Of a stretch of DNA of 64,000 nucleotides, positions 36,701-45,255 are shown piece after piece. The DNA comes from Bacillota bacterium (GTDB lineage: Bacteria; Bacillota; Clostridia; Lachnospirales; Lachnospiraceae): assembly GCA_023395555.1 (NCBI GenBank), contig JAEWYQ010000079.1, forward strand, positions 19,386 through 83,385. Direction: 5' to 3'. The first letter of the stretch is position 1. Each line of letters starts with the position of its first letter. The translations under genes and the position numbers were made by a program. A model generated the notes under the pieces. The model was not told the DNA's origin and searched no databases. It was given only the letters and a program-made list of their open reading frames with translations.

Positions 36701-36946
36701 GACACCGTTCAGTCCGTTGAAATACTCGATATCCTCATTTGTAAACCCTAAAGTGGACAGCAAGCGGTAATCGTACATGGCACTTTCGGAAATATAGGAA
36801 TCCCCGGTCCGTATCATGGCTTCTTTGGTGATCTTAAGCCCGGAGAAAAAGCCGACACCGAGAGCTATAATCATAAGAATTGCAAAATAGCGTCCCAGGG
36901 TGTGCATAATCTCACGCCGGTTATTCTTGTTCCATGCAGAATTCAT
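33665..36946 (-). CDS. FtsX-type ABC transporter permease with long coiled coil
   Basis: This is a 1093-residue permease. An N-terminal helix (YFAILMIIALGVGFFSGLKI) is followed by a large extracytoplasmic domain containing about 300 residues of heptad-rich coiled coil (roughly 255-550), one FtsX domain (about 580-710), a second extracytoplasmic domain and a final FtsX domain (about 970-1090). This matches the large YhgE/MacB-like putative exporters or lipoprotein extractors in Firmicutes. Its usual ATPase partner is absent on either side, making it an orphan. The start has only a weak ribosome site. Confidence 0.87.
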   Translation of the reverse strand: MNSAWNKNNRREIMHTLGRYFAILMIIALGVGFFSGLKITKEAMIRTGDSYISESAMYDYRLLSTLGFTNEDIEYFNGLNGVRAAEGAVFADFIAEFGDHKDIILKAHSITKNLNQLDIVAGRSPSADSECLADALSFTEESIGKTILLSDSNDEDTLRSFSYQEYTIVGLCNSVNYLYRSDRGSTKLAGGSVSAFLYLPEGGFSADYYTELYLTLDIPHFKIFSKNYEDAISSMKQPLTDAANLRADLRYQDIIEKANREIADAEKDYNTSYAEYLSQKTDAEKELEAAWQELEDAKTEISHKETLLADSKQQLEEKEEQYRTSLSEYNNSRKKYETKKEETLAALDATQAELDTSHSQIITGMEQIEKSGILDQYKNLLQSKSSLEEILSLLTDYNSPEYQTAFAQLEQVKQGLAQIEATGAVEQYQTLTASLAQVNAGQTRLDASRKTANTELTAAVKQLTSAKAQLDTAKETIEDYKIQLTDGEKALEEAKEQYREGLEKYTSAKEETDISLADADKKLADALEQINSAREEVARIDQSSCYALDRSTNIGYTSFENDSSVVEGIARIFPIFFFLVAALVCSTTMTRMVDEQRTQIGTLKALGYSNRSIARKYVSYSGSAAVLGCILGYFAGTRLFPFAIWQAYKMLYGFSEIKYVFSGYLALLTLLVSLLCSVGATYAACRTELSQMPAQLMRPKAPKAGKRIFLERLPFLWRKISFLHKVSIRNILRYKKRLFMMLLGTGGCSALLLAGLGLKDSISNIADDQFGSIMMYDYTLTFSDPLAEEKRKAFNEDTSGLLSECVFICTDTYEFSDKKGSQKINIIASDDPDITKVIGLHLNGQTVPYPDYGYVAVSDQLAKAAGVGIGDTMTINLNSTEYYTVQIGGVFKNYAFHYMYMSAATYQKVFGTDCTYRTAYATAGSDQLYDISARLMNGHGVANVFVTEDTRNRVTDMMNSLNYIVWLVIACACALSFVVMYNLSNINITERNREIATIKVLGFFPTEIYSYVFRENIVITLLSTALGLPAGILLHRFVMEQIKIEAISFNIQIFPASYLYALVITLGLTGLVSLILIGKIDRIPMAESLKSVE

Positions 36947-37152
36947 TATTACCGCCCCATTTCCCTGCTCTGAAATAATATCTTGCTTTAAAATGAACTA
37001 AGATAAAGTTTAATACAATGTAATAAAAATTTCAACCGTTCATCGATAGAAGGAAAAAGCCATTAAGATATAAAAATATGAAAATTTATAAACAGCCTCA
37101 TTGCATAAGGAGCAAAAATATTTTATGCTCTACTCAAAGGAGGTGCTTTGAG

Positions 37153-37632
37153 ATGGCAAATGAACAGAAGAAGGATTTTAACGCAATGCTGCGCAATAAT
37201 AAGAACATGCCTAAGGTGCAGATCATTACGGATGAGAAAAGCATTGAAAAATACGGCGGTGAACGGATGTATTTTGCCCCGCCCATGGATTATGACAATG
37301 TGATGAAGAGGGTCCCTCATGGCAAAGTCATTACAGTGGGGCAGATCCGGGATTATTTTGCCATAGAAAATCAGGCTGATTTTACAGATCCCATTACAGC
37401 CGGAATCTTTGTTTCCATAGCAGCCTGGGCCAGTGAACAAAGGGAGGAAGAAAGGACACCGTATTGGAGAACACTGAAAGCGGACGGTGAATTGAATCCC
37501 AAATATCCCGGAGGGGCAGTGGCTCAGAAGAAAAAGCTGGAGGAGGAAGGGCATACTGTTATTCAGCGCGGAAGAAGCAACGTCCGGTATTATGTACAGA
37601 ATTACCAGGACAGCTTATATCAGCTGGTGTAA
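37153..37632 (+). CDS. MGMT-like (alkyltransferase-like fold) protein
   Basis: This is an approximately 159-residue protein with the winged-helix pattern of O6-alkylguanine transferases (PMDYDNVMKRVPHGKVITVGQIRDYFA...AAWASEQ...YPGGAVAQKKKLEEEGHTV). The PCHR active-site cysteine is not visible: the protein has no cysteine in the recognisable domain. It may act as a lesion-binding ATL-type protein. AAAGGAGGTG lies seven bases before the chosen ATG. Confidence 0.75.
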   Translation: MANEQKKDFNAMLRNNKNMPKVQIITDEKSIEKYGGERMYFAPPMDYDNVMKRVPHGKVITVGQIRDYFAIENQADFTDPITAGIFVSIAAWASEQREEERTPYWRTLKADGELNPKYPGGAVAQKKKLEEEGHTVIQRGRSNVRYYVQNYQDSLYQLV

Positions 37633-37764
37633 AAAGCAAAGGACAGGAAGCGGAAAGAGATAAAAGAGAAATGGAAAATAAGAAATAAAGGAAAAGGTAA
37701 AAAGAGAAAGATATAGGAATAGAAAAAAATAGAAAAAGAAAGAGAGTCATAAGAGAAGGATAAT
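37633..37764 (+). other. Homopurine-rich spacer
   Basis: The 132 bases between the MGMT-like gene and the GH32 remnant are nearly all A and G on the plus strand. There is no open frame with coding character. It could form triplex or unwound DNA, or act as an A-rich translation enhancer for the GH32 gene. Confidence 0.6.
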
Positions 37765-38733
37765 ATGAAAAAAGAAGAGAAACGAGATTACAGGCCAAAA
37801 GTGCATTTTACACCGCCTGCGATGTGGATCAATGATCCCAATGGAATGGTATATGTGGATGGGGTTTATCATCTGTTCTATCAGCACTACCCGGAGGATA
37901 CCGTCTGGGGTCCCATGCATTGGGGGCACGCAATCTCCGGAGATTTGCTGCACTGGGAGCATCTGCCCATCGCCTTGTACCCGGATGAACTAGGTTATAT
38001 TTTTTCCGGAAGCTGTGTCTATGACTATCAGAATACCTCGGGCCTCGGAGCGGAAGGCAAGGCCCCGCTGGTGGCCCTGTATACCAGCCATGACGGTACA
38101 ACGCAGACCGAACACCAAAGCATGGCTTACAGTAAGGATTATGTTCATTTTGAAAAATATTGCAATAATCCGGTCATCTCCAACCCTGGCATAAAGGACT
38201 TCAGAGATCCCAAGGTATTCCGGAACCCAGAATTAGATTGTTGGAGCATGGTATTGGCGGCAACGGACCGTGTTAATTTTTATTGCTCCGGGGATCTGAA
38301 AAGCTGGGAGAAGACAGGGGAATTCCTTATCGGGCACAATGGAATCAAAGGCATCTGTGAATGCCCCGACTGCTTTCCGGTAAAAACGGAGGAAGGCATC
38401 AAATGGATTCTGATCATCAATATGATCGTTGAGACAGAGAATAAGATGGCTAATGTACATAAGACCCAGTATTTCATAGGCACCTTTGACGGAAGAGCCT
38501 TTATTGAAACGGAAAAAGCCGAAGGTCCGCTGTGGCTCAATTACGGCCCGGATCATTATGCCGGGGTTACCTTTCAGAATATGGACAGACCGGTGTTAAT
38601 GGGATGGGCGAATAATTGGGCCTATGGGGGAGCTGTTTCAAGGCGCATTTTTGTGCTATTAATAGGATTATCTTGTATAAATTACTATCACCAATTCATT
38701 TTGCGACAGCCCTTATATCTGTCCGGAATATAG
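37765..38733 (+). pseudogene. GH32 sucrose/fructan hydrolase, 3'-truncated
   Basis: The first 290 codons are a good GH32 five-bladed propeller: catalytic nucleophile in WINDPNG, FRDPKVF, and acid/base glutamate in ECPDCF. After GWANNWAYGGAV, near 38638, similarity stops and about 31 unrelated residues lead to a stop overlapping the end of the ferric importer ATPase gene on the other strand. Relatives have about 490 residues, so the fifth blade and the beta-sandwich are missing. Probably inactive. Confidence 0.85.
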
Positions 38734-39543
38734 AAGCTCCCCGGGATGAACATGATGCCGGCCCTTGGGAACAATAAAGGGAGAGCCGGACACCGGATCC
38801 TTGATTACGGCGCAATCGAGCCCGAACACCTGCTTGATCAAATCCTCGGTAACAACCTCTGGGGGAGTTCCCTCACGGATGAGCCTGCCCTTGTGAAGAG
38901 CAAAGATATAATCGGCGTATCTGGCGGACAGATTAATGTCGTGGAGCACCATAACAATGGTGGTGCCGCGTTTCTTATTCAGGTCCGTAAGCAGATCCAG
39001 AATCTCGACCTGATACGTGATGTCAAGGAAGGTGGTAGGCTCATCCAGCAGCAGGATATCGGTCTGCTGTGCCAGGGCCATCGCAATCCATACCCGCTGG
39101 CGCTGCCCGCCGGACAGCTCGTCAATATTGCGGTTTGCCAGCTCTGAGATGCCCATAATCTCCAGAGCTTCTTCCACCGCCTCATAATCCTTCTTACCCC
39201 AGCCCTTAAAGAAGCTTTGATAGGGAAATCGCCCCCGGCCTACCAGATCGGCAACCGCGATTCCCTCCGGCACCACCGGAGACTGGGGAAGCAGCCCCAG
39301 GACACGGGCCAGCTGCTTAGGCGGAATCTCATTAAGCTTCTTCTCCCCCAGGAGGATATTCCCGGAGGAGGGCTTGATCAGACGGGCCAGGGTTTTAAGC
39401 AGGGTGGATTTTCCGCAGGCATTTGCACCGATAATTACACTGATCTTATGATTGGGAATGACCAGATCAATTCCGTGGAGAATGACTTTATTATCATACC
39501 CTGCAACAATATTATTTGCTTTTAGCTGCTGTGCTGTTTTCAT
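38713..39543 (-). CDS. Siderophore ABC transporter ATP-binding protein (FecE/FhuC type)
   Basis: This is a 276-residue ATPase with Walker A GANACGKST, signature LSGGQRQRV, Walker B ILLLDEP and H-loop VLHDINL. The pattern VIKDPVSGSPFIVPKG is typical of ferric-siderophore systems. It overlaps the permease gene by four bases (ATGA) and is the last of a four-gene leftward operon. Confidence 0.93.
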   Translation of the reverse strand: MKTAQQLKANNIVAGYDNKVILHGIDLVIPNHKISVIIGANACGKSTLLKTLARLIKPSSGNILLGEKKLNEIPPKQLARVLGLLPQSPVVPEGIAVADLVGRGRFPYQSFFKGWGKKDYEAVEEALEIMGISELANRNIDELSGGQRQRVWIAMALAQQTDILLLDEPTTFLDITYQVEILDLLTDLNKKRGTTIVMVLHDINLSARYADYIFALHKGRLIREGTPPEVVTEDLIKQVFGLDCAVIKDPVSGSPFIVPKGRHHVHPGELLYSGQI

Positions 39544-40646
39544 GATGACCCTCCGGTTCGATTCATTCGAATAAGTAAAAATAGGAGATAGGGAGCGCCC
39601 AGAATACCGGTGATGATTCCTACCGGGAAACGGATATCAAAGGCAAACTGCCCGATGAGATCCGCACCGAGTACCAGTATGGCGCCTACCAGTCCCGATG
39701 GCAGTTCATTGGAAGCTCCGGTTCCCACCAGCCGGGTGGCGATGGGTCCTGCCAGAAAGGCTGTAAAGGCAATGGGACCGGTGACCGATGTAGCAGAGGC
39801 GATCAAAAAAACGGAGCTTAGAACCAGAAGGATTCTGGAGCGGTCGGCCCGCAAGCCCAGGGTAATGGCGGACTGTTCCCCCAATTCCAGGATTTTCAAA
39901 TGCCTTCCCAGCAGGAGGATAACCAGACCGAAGAAAATCACAACAAGAAAAAGGCCCGGAACATCCCCCATCTGCATTCCGTTTAAGCTGCCGCTGAGCC
40001 ACCGGAGTGCGCCGGGAACATCGTATTGGGATGCCCTAAGCAGCAAGAAGGATACGACTGCATTGAGCATAGCCTGGATGCCGATGCCGATCAATATCAA
40101 CCGCCCCCCGGAGAAGCTTCCGCCCCGGGAGAGAAGGTAAATAAGTGCGGCTGCACAAAGGCCTGCGATTATAGAGGCGGCCGATACAAAAGTCCCGCTT
40201 ACCCGAAGGATAAGGATGCAGAAAACCGCCGCTGCGCTGGAGCCGGAGCTTATTCCGATGATATCCGGGCTGGCCAGAGGATTGCGGAGCATGGTCTGAA
40301 AGGTGCTGCCCGCCATACCAAAGGCGATCCCGGCAAGGAGGCCGGAGAGCATCCGGGGAAGCCGCAGAACACCCACCGCGAAGGAGGCACCCTGGATCTG
40401 TTCACCCAGAAGCACCCGGATAACGACCTCCGGAGAATACAGGGTGTTGCCGAGGAGCAGCATGGCGGCGCACAGCAGAAAAGTAAGGGCTGCCAGGGAG
40501 ACCGTCACAAGAGACCATCGAAGCCTCCTGGATCGGCAGCCTGACTGAACATAAGACAGATGGCCGGCTCTTTGGGGCGGTTGGGCGGAGCTGCCGGCAG
40601 GGCCTGATGTTCGTTGTTTAAGAGTATCAAAAGGATTTATAGTCAT
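39540..40646 (-). CDS. FecCD family siderophore permease
   Basis: This is a 368-residue permease with about ten helices and FecCD motifs RLPRMLSGLLAGIAFGMAGSTFQTMLRNPLASPDIIGISSG and GPIAFTAFLAGPIATRLVG. A proline-rich cytoplasmic N-terminal tail of about 45 residues precedes the first helix. It pairs with the adjacent FecCD paralogue. Confidence 0.93.
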   Translation of the reverse strand: MTINPFDTLKQRTSGPAGSSAQPPQRAGHLSYVQSGCRSRRLRWSLVTVSLAALTFLLCAAMLLLGNTLYSPEVVIRVLLGEQIQGASFAVGVLRLPRMLSGLLAGIAFGMAGSTFQTMLRNPLASPDIIGISSGSSAAAVFCILILRVSGTFVSAASIIAGLCAAALIYLLSRGGSFSGGRLILIGIGIQAMLNAVVSFLLLRASQYDVPGALRWLSGSLNGMQMGDVPGLFLVVIFFGLVILLLGRHLKILELGEQSAITLGLRADRSRILLVLSSVFLIASATSVTGPIAFTAFLAGPIATRLVGTGASNELPSGLVGAILVLGADLIGQFAFDIRFPVGIITGILGAPYLLFLLIRMNRTGGSS

Positions 40647-41641
40647 AATGATCGCACCTTCGTTCTCATGGCAATAATAATCAGGATGGGAGCGCCCAGA
40701 AAAGCGGTAACAATTCCGGATTCCAGTTCACCGGGTCTTCCGATCAGTCTTCCTGCAACATCTGCCAGGGTCAATACAATTGCTCCGCCGACTGCCGACA
40801 TGGGGATAATCAGACGGAGATTTGGGCCGCAGAGGAGGCGGACCGTATGGGGAACCATAAGGCCTACAAAGCCGATGGGCCCGGCCAGTGCCGTCGTCGC
40901 TCCGCAAAGAAGCACACCCGCCAGTGCGCCGGCGATTCGCACCACCCCCGTACGCACGCCCAAGCCGGTGGCTACATCATCTCCCAGGGCGAGGGCATTC
41001 AGGGCCGGAGAGGCGAGAATTCCGATGATCAATCCAAGAATCAGAAAGGGGAGCACCGAAACAATTCCCTTCCAGGTTGCGCCGCTGATGCTGCCCACCT
41101 GCCAGAAACGGAACGCGTTCATGACATCGGTGCGGGGCAGAATAATAGCGCTGACCAGGGAAGAGAGGGCGGCGCTGGTGGCAGCGCCGGCCAAAGCAAG
41201 CTTAATGGGTGTCGCTCCGCCCTGTCCCATGGAGCCAATTCCATAGACAAATACGGCTGTGACGGCAGCGCCGGCCAAGGCAAACCATATGTATTGGCCG
41301 GCGGTATTAATCTGGAAGAATGCAATGCCGCTCACTACGAACAGAGAAGCACCGGTATTTACGCCCAGAATGCTGGGATCTGCTATGGGATTGCGGGTGA
41401 TGGACTGCATAAGAACCCCGGATACCCCAAGGGAGGCCCCCGCGATCAGGCCAAAAACCGTCCTTGGAATACGCTCCCGAACCACAAGGTGGCTTATGGA
41501 AGCAGGATCAAAATGCAGTAATGCATCCGTTACTTCGGAAAAGCGGACATAACGGGCACCGAAGGCCAGAGAGGCAATCACGCATAGGATAAGACAGACC
41601 AGGCTGCCGAAGGACAGCGCGGTTATTTTTACTTGTTTCAT
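40643..41641 (-). CDS. FecCD family siderophore permease
   Basis: This is a 332-residue permease with VRERIPRTVFGLIAGASLGVSGVLMQSITRNPIADPSILGVNTG and GPIGFVGLMVPHTVRLLCGPNLR. It overlaps its neighbours by four bases on each side, so the permease heterodimer is translationally coupled. Confidence 0.94.
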   Translation of the reverse strand: MKQVKITALSFGSLVCLILCVIASLAFGARYVRFSEVTDALLHFDPASISHLVVRERIPRTVFGLIAGASLGVSGVLMQSITRNPIADPSILGVNTGASLFVVSGIAFFQINTAGQYIWFALAGAAVTAVFVYGIGSMGQGGATPIKLALAGAATSAALSSLVSAIILPRTDVMNAFRFWQVGSISGATWKGIVSVLPFLILGLIIGILASPALNALALGDDVATGLGVRTGVVRIAGALAGVLLCGATTALAGPIGFVGLMVPHTVRLLCGPNLRLIIPMSAVGGAIVLTLADVAGRLIGRPGELESGIVTAFLGAPILIIIAMRTKVRSL

Positions 41642-42738
41642 TGTACCTTATCAGCTGCCTCTCCGAATAAACTCAGATATTCATCGATGGTTGCGGGGAT
41701 GGAAAGAGCACTGGGGGTTCCGGAGGCGGCAAGCGGTGTGCCGTCTTCAATCATGACTACGGAGCCCCTTTGAATTGCAGGGATGGTTCCTACAAGAGGG
41801 TCTGCCTGAAGGGCTTCCAATAAAGCCTGATCGCCGTAAGCAACAGCAATATCGATATCTGCCAGCTGATCGGCATTTTCAGCGCTCAGTTCAATGGAAA
41901 AGCTTTCGGAAGCCTGGGCCATGGCAGTTACGCTTTCCGGTATTTCCATTCCCAGATCCGTCAGATATGCCGCGCGGGGATCCGTGGGAAGGTATATGTA
42001 GAATTTGCCTAAATCAGAGGGGACAAAATAAAAGAAGGCGGCACTTTTTCCTTTGATCTGGGGATACTGCGCTGTTTTCTCTGCAATCAGAGCCTCTAAT
42101 TGACGAACCAGATCTTCTCCTTCTGCCTGTCTTCCCATTCCTGCCGCATCAAATATAACCTGATCACGCCATAAGGTCTGCCAGGCAAGAGCAGGATAGG
42201 CCACAACCGGAGCGATCTGGCTTAAAAGCGCATATTCCTCCTGGGTGATGCCGGAGTAAGCAGCCAGAATGACATCCGGCTGAACATCGTTGATTGCTTC
42301 GTAGTTCAGCCCGTCGGTGTCGTTAAAGAGGACCGGATTCTCAACACCCAGCTCTTTGAATTTTGCCGCTGTCCAGGGCAGAAGGCCGCTGCCGTCGGTA
42401 ACGCCGTAGTTTGCTTCGGACACACCCACGGGAACCACACCCAGGGCCAGGGGAACATCCTGGTTACCCCAGGAGATCGTAGCAATGCGCTCCGGCTTAC
42501 TGGTCAGCACGGTTTCTCCGAAGGCATGCTTTATGGTAACCGGGTAGCCGGAAGAAGTATCGGAAGAATTGTCTTCCGGAGCGGTTGTTGTCTCTGCGAG
42601 TGCTGTATCTGTGGGTGCGGCTGCATCGGTAGGATTGCCGGAAGTGCCTTTTGTGGAATTGGAGCAGCCTGCGATTGACAGAACAAGAGCAAGTGCCAGT
42701 ATCCCTTTTGCGTAGAAGCGGAAGTTTTTAAGTCTCAT
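41638..42738 (-). CDS. Siderophore-binding lipoprotein (FecB/FhuD-like)
   Basis: This is a 366-residue binding protein with a signal peptide and lipobox ending SIAGC, a T/A/D-rich linker, and a periplasmic-binding domain (TLTSKPERIATISWGNQDVPLALG, NYEAINDVQPDVILAAYSGITQEE). It is the first gene of the operon and sits under a palindromic element at 42783. Confidence 0.92.
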   Translation of the reverse strand: MRLKNFRFYAKGILALALVLSIAGCSNSTKGTSGNPTDAAAPTDTALAETTTAPEDNSSDTSSGYPVTIKHAFGETVLTSKPERIATISWGNQDVPLALGVVPVGVSEANYGVTDGSGLLPWTAAKFKELGVENPVLFNDTDGLNYEAINDVQPDVILAAYSGITQEEYALLSQIAPVVAYPALAWQTLWRDQVIFDAAGMGRQAEGEDLVRQLEALIAEKTAQYPQIKGKSAAFFYFVPSDLGKFYIYLPTDPRAAYLTDLGMEIPESVTAMAQASESFSIELSAENADQLADIDIAVAYGDQALLEALQADPLVGTIPAIQRGSVVMIEDGTPLAASGTPSALSIPATIDEYLSLFGEAADKVQ

Positions 42739-42780
42739 GATGATATCCTTTCTTTTCAGATAGTGAATAATATATTGTCC

Positions 42781-42800
42781 AGGTTAGCTTATGCTAACTT
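42781..42800. promoter_or_regulatory. Putative iron-regulator (DtxR/IdeR-like) operator
   Basis: GTTAGC-TTAT-GCTAAC (42783-42798) is a perfect dyad resembling the TTAGGTTAG/CTAACCTAA type DtxR operator. It lies 45 bases upstream of the siderophore operon. Regulation by iron is inferred. Confidence 0.55.
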
Positions 42801-42883
42801 AAGATATCCTATCGAAATTCTAGGTTTTTGTCAAGACCTAAATTGGTAAAATCCAATTCTATTTTCTTCCAGAGTAAAAGGGA

Positions 42884-43468
42884 TTATTCTCCCCAGCGTA
42901 AAAATCCCGGCACCGAAATGTGAAACCGGTCTAACAGCTTGCCGATGATCTGCAAATTCATATCCTCCAGATTGTAGGGATTGCTGTAATAGGGCGGAAC
43001 CGGGGGCATGATGAAGGCGCCTGCTTCTGCAAGGGTCAGCATATTCCTAAGATGAATGGTGCTTAAGGGGCTTTCTCTCGGAACCAGAACCAGAGTCCGT
43101 CGTTCCTTCAGGGTGACATCGGCAGCCCGAAGAAGCAGGTTATCGCTGTAGCCGCAGGCGATTCCCGCCATAGTCTTCATGCTGCAGGGAAGAAGGAGCA
43201 TTCCCTCGGTCTGGTAGGTGCCGCTGGCAATCTTTGCGCCGTAGTCATGGAGATCATAGCTGATATCTGCCATGGCTTTCACCTGGTCGGGGGTGTAATC
43301 CGTTTCTTGGGCGATGGTCATCTCTGCACCCTTTGATATGACCAGATGAGTCTCCCAATCGGGGCAGGATGCCATTAATTCAAGAAGCTGAATGGTCAGG
43401 GCGGCGCCGCTGGCACCGCTCATGCCGATGACCAGCCGTTTTTTATTATTCGAGAGGTTTTGTTCCAT
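42884..43468 (-). CDS. ubiX: UbiX family flavin prenyltransferase
   Basis: This is a 194-residue enzyme that joins dimethylallyl phosphate to FMN to make prenylated FMN, the cofactor of UbiD decarboxylases. Features are VIGMSGASGAALTIQLLE, LLPCSMKTMAGIACGYSDNLLLRAADVTLKERRTLVLVPRESPLS and MPPVPPYY. It is the last gene of the leftward GH3-ubiD-ubiA-importer cluster. The gap to the importer permease contains two GGTGCCTGACACC repeats. Confidence 0.94.
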   Translation of the reverse strand: MEQNLSNNKKRLVIGMSGASGAALTIQLLELMASCPDWETHLVISKGAEMTIAQETDYTPDQVKAMADISYDLHDYGAKIASGTYQTEGMLLLPCSMKTMAGIACGYSDNLLLRAADVTLKERRTLVLVPRESPLSTIHLRNMLTLAEAGAFIMPPVPPYYSNPYNLEDMNLQIIGKLLDRFHISVPGFLRWGE

Positions 43469-43524
43469 GAGACGAATCTCCTTTCTTAATGCCGCAAAAA
43501 ACAGCGGGTGGCGGGGGGCTTTGC

Positions 43525-43567
43525 GGTGCCTGACACCAAGTAATGTTAACGGTGCCTGACACCGTTA
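43525..43567. repeat. GGTGCCTGACACC repeat pair
   Basis: The 13-mer occurs at 43525-43537 and 43551-43563. The second lies in the perfect palindrome TAACGGTG-CCTGA-CACCGTTA (43547-43567), which includes the stop codon of the importer permease. The reverse complement recurs at 53631. Confidence 0.8.
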
Positions 43568-44329
43568 CAAAATGGCTTCCGGGGTATGGTTCCATTTGCC
43601 GATGTGACCGGCGAGGGCGTCGATGGCGGCAAACAGGAAAAAGCCCACCACAGCGATGGTTATGATCCCGATATACATTTCCACATAGTTGATTCTTGAC
43701 CAGGCATCCAGAATATAATAGCCCATTCCGTAAGAGGTGCCGTAGCCTTCTACGAAGAAGAGGATGGACATGGCGGCGCCCAGGGAGACCCGGAGGCTGG
43801 TGAAGAGCTGGGGCAGGATGGCGGGCAGGGTCACGTGGCGGAGGATGGCCGCTCTTCCGGCCCCTAGGCTTTTAAGCACCTGGTAGGTGGAAGGGTCAAT
43901 GGCCCGGATGCTGTCGCGGACCGATACGATGACCTGGAATACGATGACCAGCACCATGATTACGATTTTCGAACCGTCCCTCATGCCAAGGAGCAGCATC
44001 GCGATGGGGAGCAGGGCTGTCTTGGGAATGGGGTAGCTGAAATAAATCAGAGGATACAAAAGGCGGTTCATCCGCTGGGAGTAAGCAAGGAGGATGCCCA
44101 TGGGAATGCCGATCAGCAGGGAGAGAACCAGACCGGCTCCGACTCTGCGCAGGCTGTATATAATATGGATCAGCATATGATCCTTCAGGACGAGGGAAAA
44201 GCTTTGGTATACCTTCAGCGGACTGGCAATGACAGGGGTATCCGTCAGAAGGTAGGCAATCAGCCAGATCAGATTGATTGACAGAAAGCCGCGGATAAAC
44301 ATAAGGCAATGCTTCCATAATCGCTTCAA
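43565..44329 (-). CDS. ABC transporter permease (SsuC/ThiX type)
   Basis: This is a 254-residue permease with about six helices and the EAA-type loop QVLKSLGAGRAAILRHVTLPAILPQLFTSLRVSLG. Such permeases import sulfonates, nitrate, thiamine precursors or aromatic compounds. It overlaps the ATPase gene by four bases and lies inside a UbiD/UbiA/UbiX cluster, so an aromatic substrate is proposed. Confidence 0.9.
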   Translation of the reverse strand: MKRLWKHCLMFIRGFLSINLIWLIAYLLTDTPVIASPLKVYQSFSLVLKDHMLIHIIYSLRRVGAGLVLSLLIGIPMGILLAYSQRMNRLLYPLIYFSYPIPKTALLPIAMLLLGMRDGSKIVIMVLVIVFQVIVSVRDSIRAIDPSTYQVLKSLGAGRAAILRHVTLPAILPQLFTSLRVSLGAAMSILFFVEGYGTSYGMGYYILDAWSRINYVEMYIGIITIAVVGFFLFAAIDALAGHIGKWNHTPEAIL

Positions 44330-45114
44330 TTGTGTCCTTCACTTCCTTCCGGTTCCTTTTCATTTGCGGTCAGGCGGCTGCGCAGCTGTTGTCTGGCTGC
44401 AAAATAATCCGCATCCTGGGGATTGGATATTCCGAAGTATGGATTGAGGCTCTGATACCGGATGCCACCGCCCTGAGCTTCCATAACCAGCAGATCCGTT
44501 CCCAGATAAAGAGCCTCTTCGATGCTGTGGGTTACCAGAAGGGTAGTGGGGCGCTGCTGCTTCCACAGGGACAGGAACAAGGCTCTGGCTTCCTCCCGGA
44601 TGATTTCATCCAGGGCGGAGAAGGGCTCATCCATCAGAAGGAGGTCCGGCTGCTGAAGGAAGGCTCTGGCGATAGCGGCACGCTGCAATTCTCCCCCGCT
44701 GAGCTGTCTTGGATATTTCTCCAGAAGGGAGGAGATGTTCAGAGCCTCACATAGCTGATGCAAATCTGTGGAATGCTTCTCACTCCGGTACTCCCTGCGA
44801 AGCTTCAGAGGCAGCAGGCAGTTCTCCCGCACGGTTTTCCAGGGAAGCAGACCGCAATTCTGAGGGATCAGACCAATCCGGTGTCTCTTCGGGCTTAGAG
44901 GCAGCCGCCCATCCTCCGTTATAAATTCTGCCGTTCCCCCTGCAATGGGGAGGGAGCCGGAGAGGGCATGAATCAAGGTAGATTTGCCGCAGCCGGAAGG
45001 GCCCAGAATCGCCAGCGCCCTGCCTGCCTCCAACTGGAAGGAAAGGCGGTCAATGACAGGGTAAACCGCTTGTCTGGTTTTATAACGAAGAGATAAATCA
45101 TTTATGATAAGCAT
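44326..45114 (-). CDS. ABC transporter ATP-binding protein (SsuB type)
   Basis: This is an approximately 262-residue ATPase with Walker A GPSGCGKST, LIPQNCGLLPWKTV, signature LSGGELQRA, Walker B LLLMDEP and VTHSIEEAL, the pattern of SsuB/TauB/ThiZ proteins. The start is uncertain: ATG at 45114 fits the family N-terminus; an ATG at 45126 lies one base after AAAGG, too close for use. Confidence 0.9.
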   Translation of the reverse strand: MLIINDLSLRYKTRQAVYPVIDRLSFQLEAGRALAILGPSGCGKSTLIHALSGSLPIAGGTAEFITEDGRLPLSPKRHRIGLIPQNCGLLPWKTVRENCLLPLKLRREYRSEKHSTDLHQLCEALNISSLLEKYPRQLSGGELQRAAIARAFLQQPDLLLMDEPFSALDEIIREEARALFLSLWKQQRPTTLLVTHSIEEALYLGTDLLVMEAQGGGIRYQSLNPYFGISNPQDADYFAARQQLRSRLTANEKEPEGSEGHN

Positions 45115-45255
45115 ATGAATAACCATGCCTTTCTTACAGCTTGCAAATCAATGGATTTGTGAAACACAAGGTTTGCGATGGGGTGAAGCAGTTTTTATAA
45201 AAGAGCCTCCCCGCCGTTTTCATGTAACAGTATTAATAATAATTTGTATAACGGT

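Noticed and set aside
40614..41246. 210-codon plus-strand ORF
   Set aside because: It is antisense to the FecCD permease genes and has no recognisable domain.
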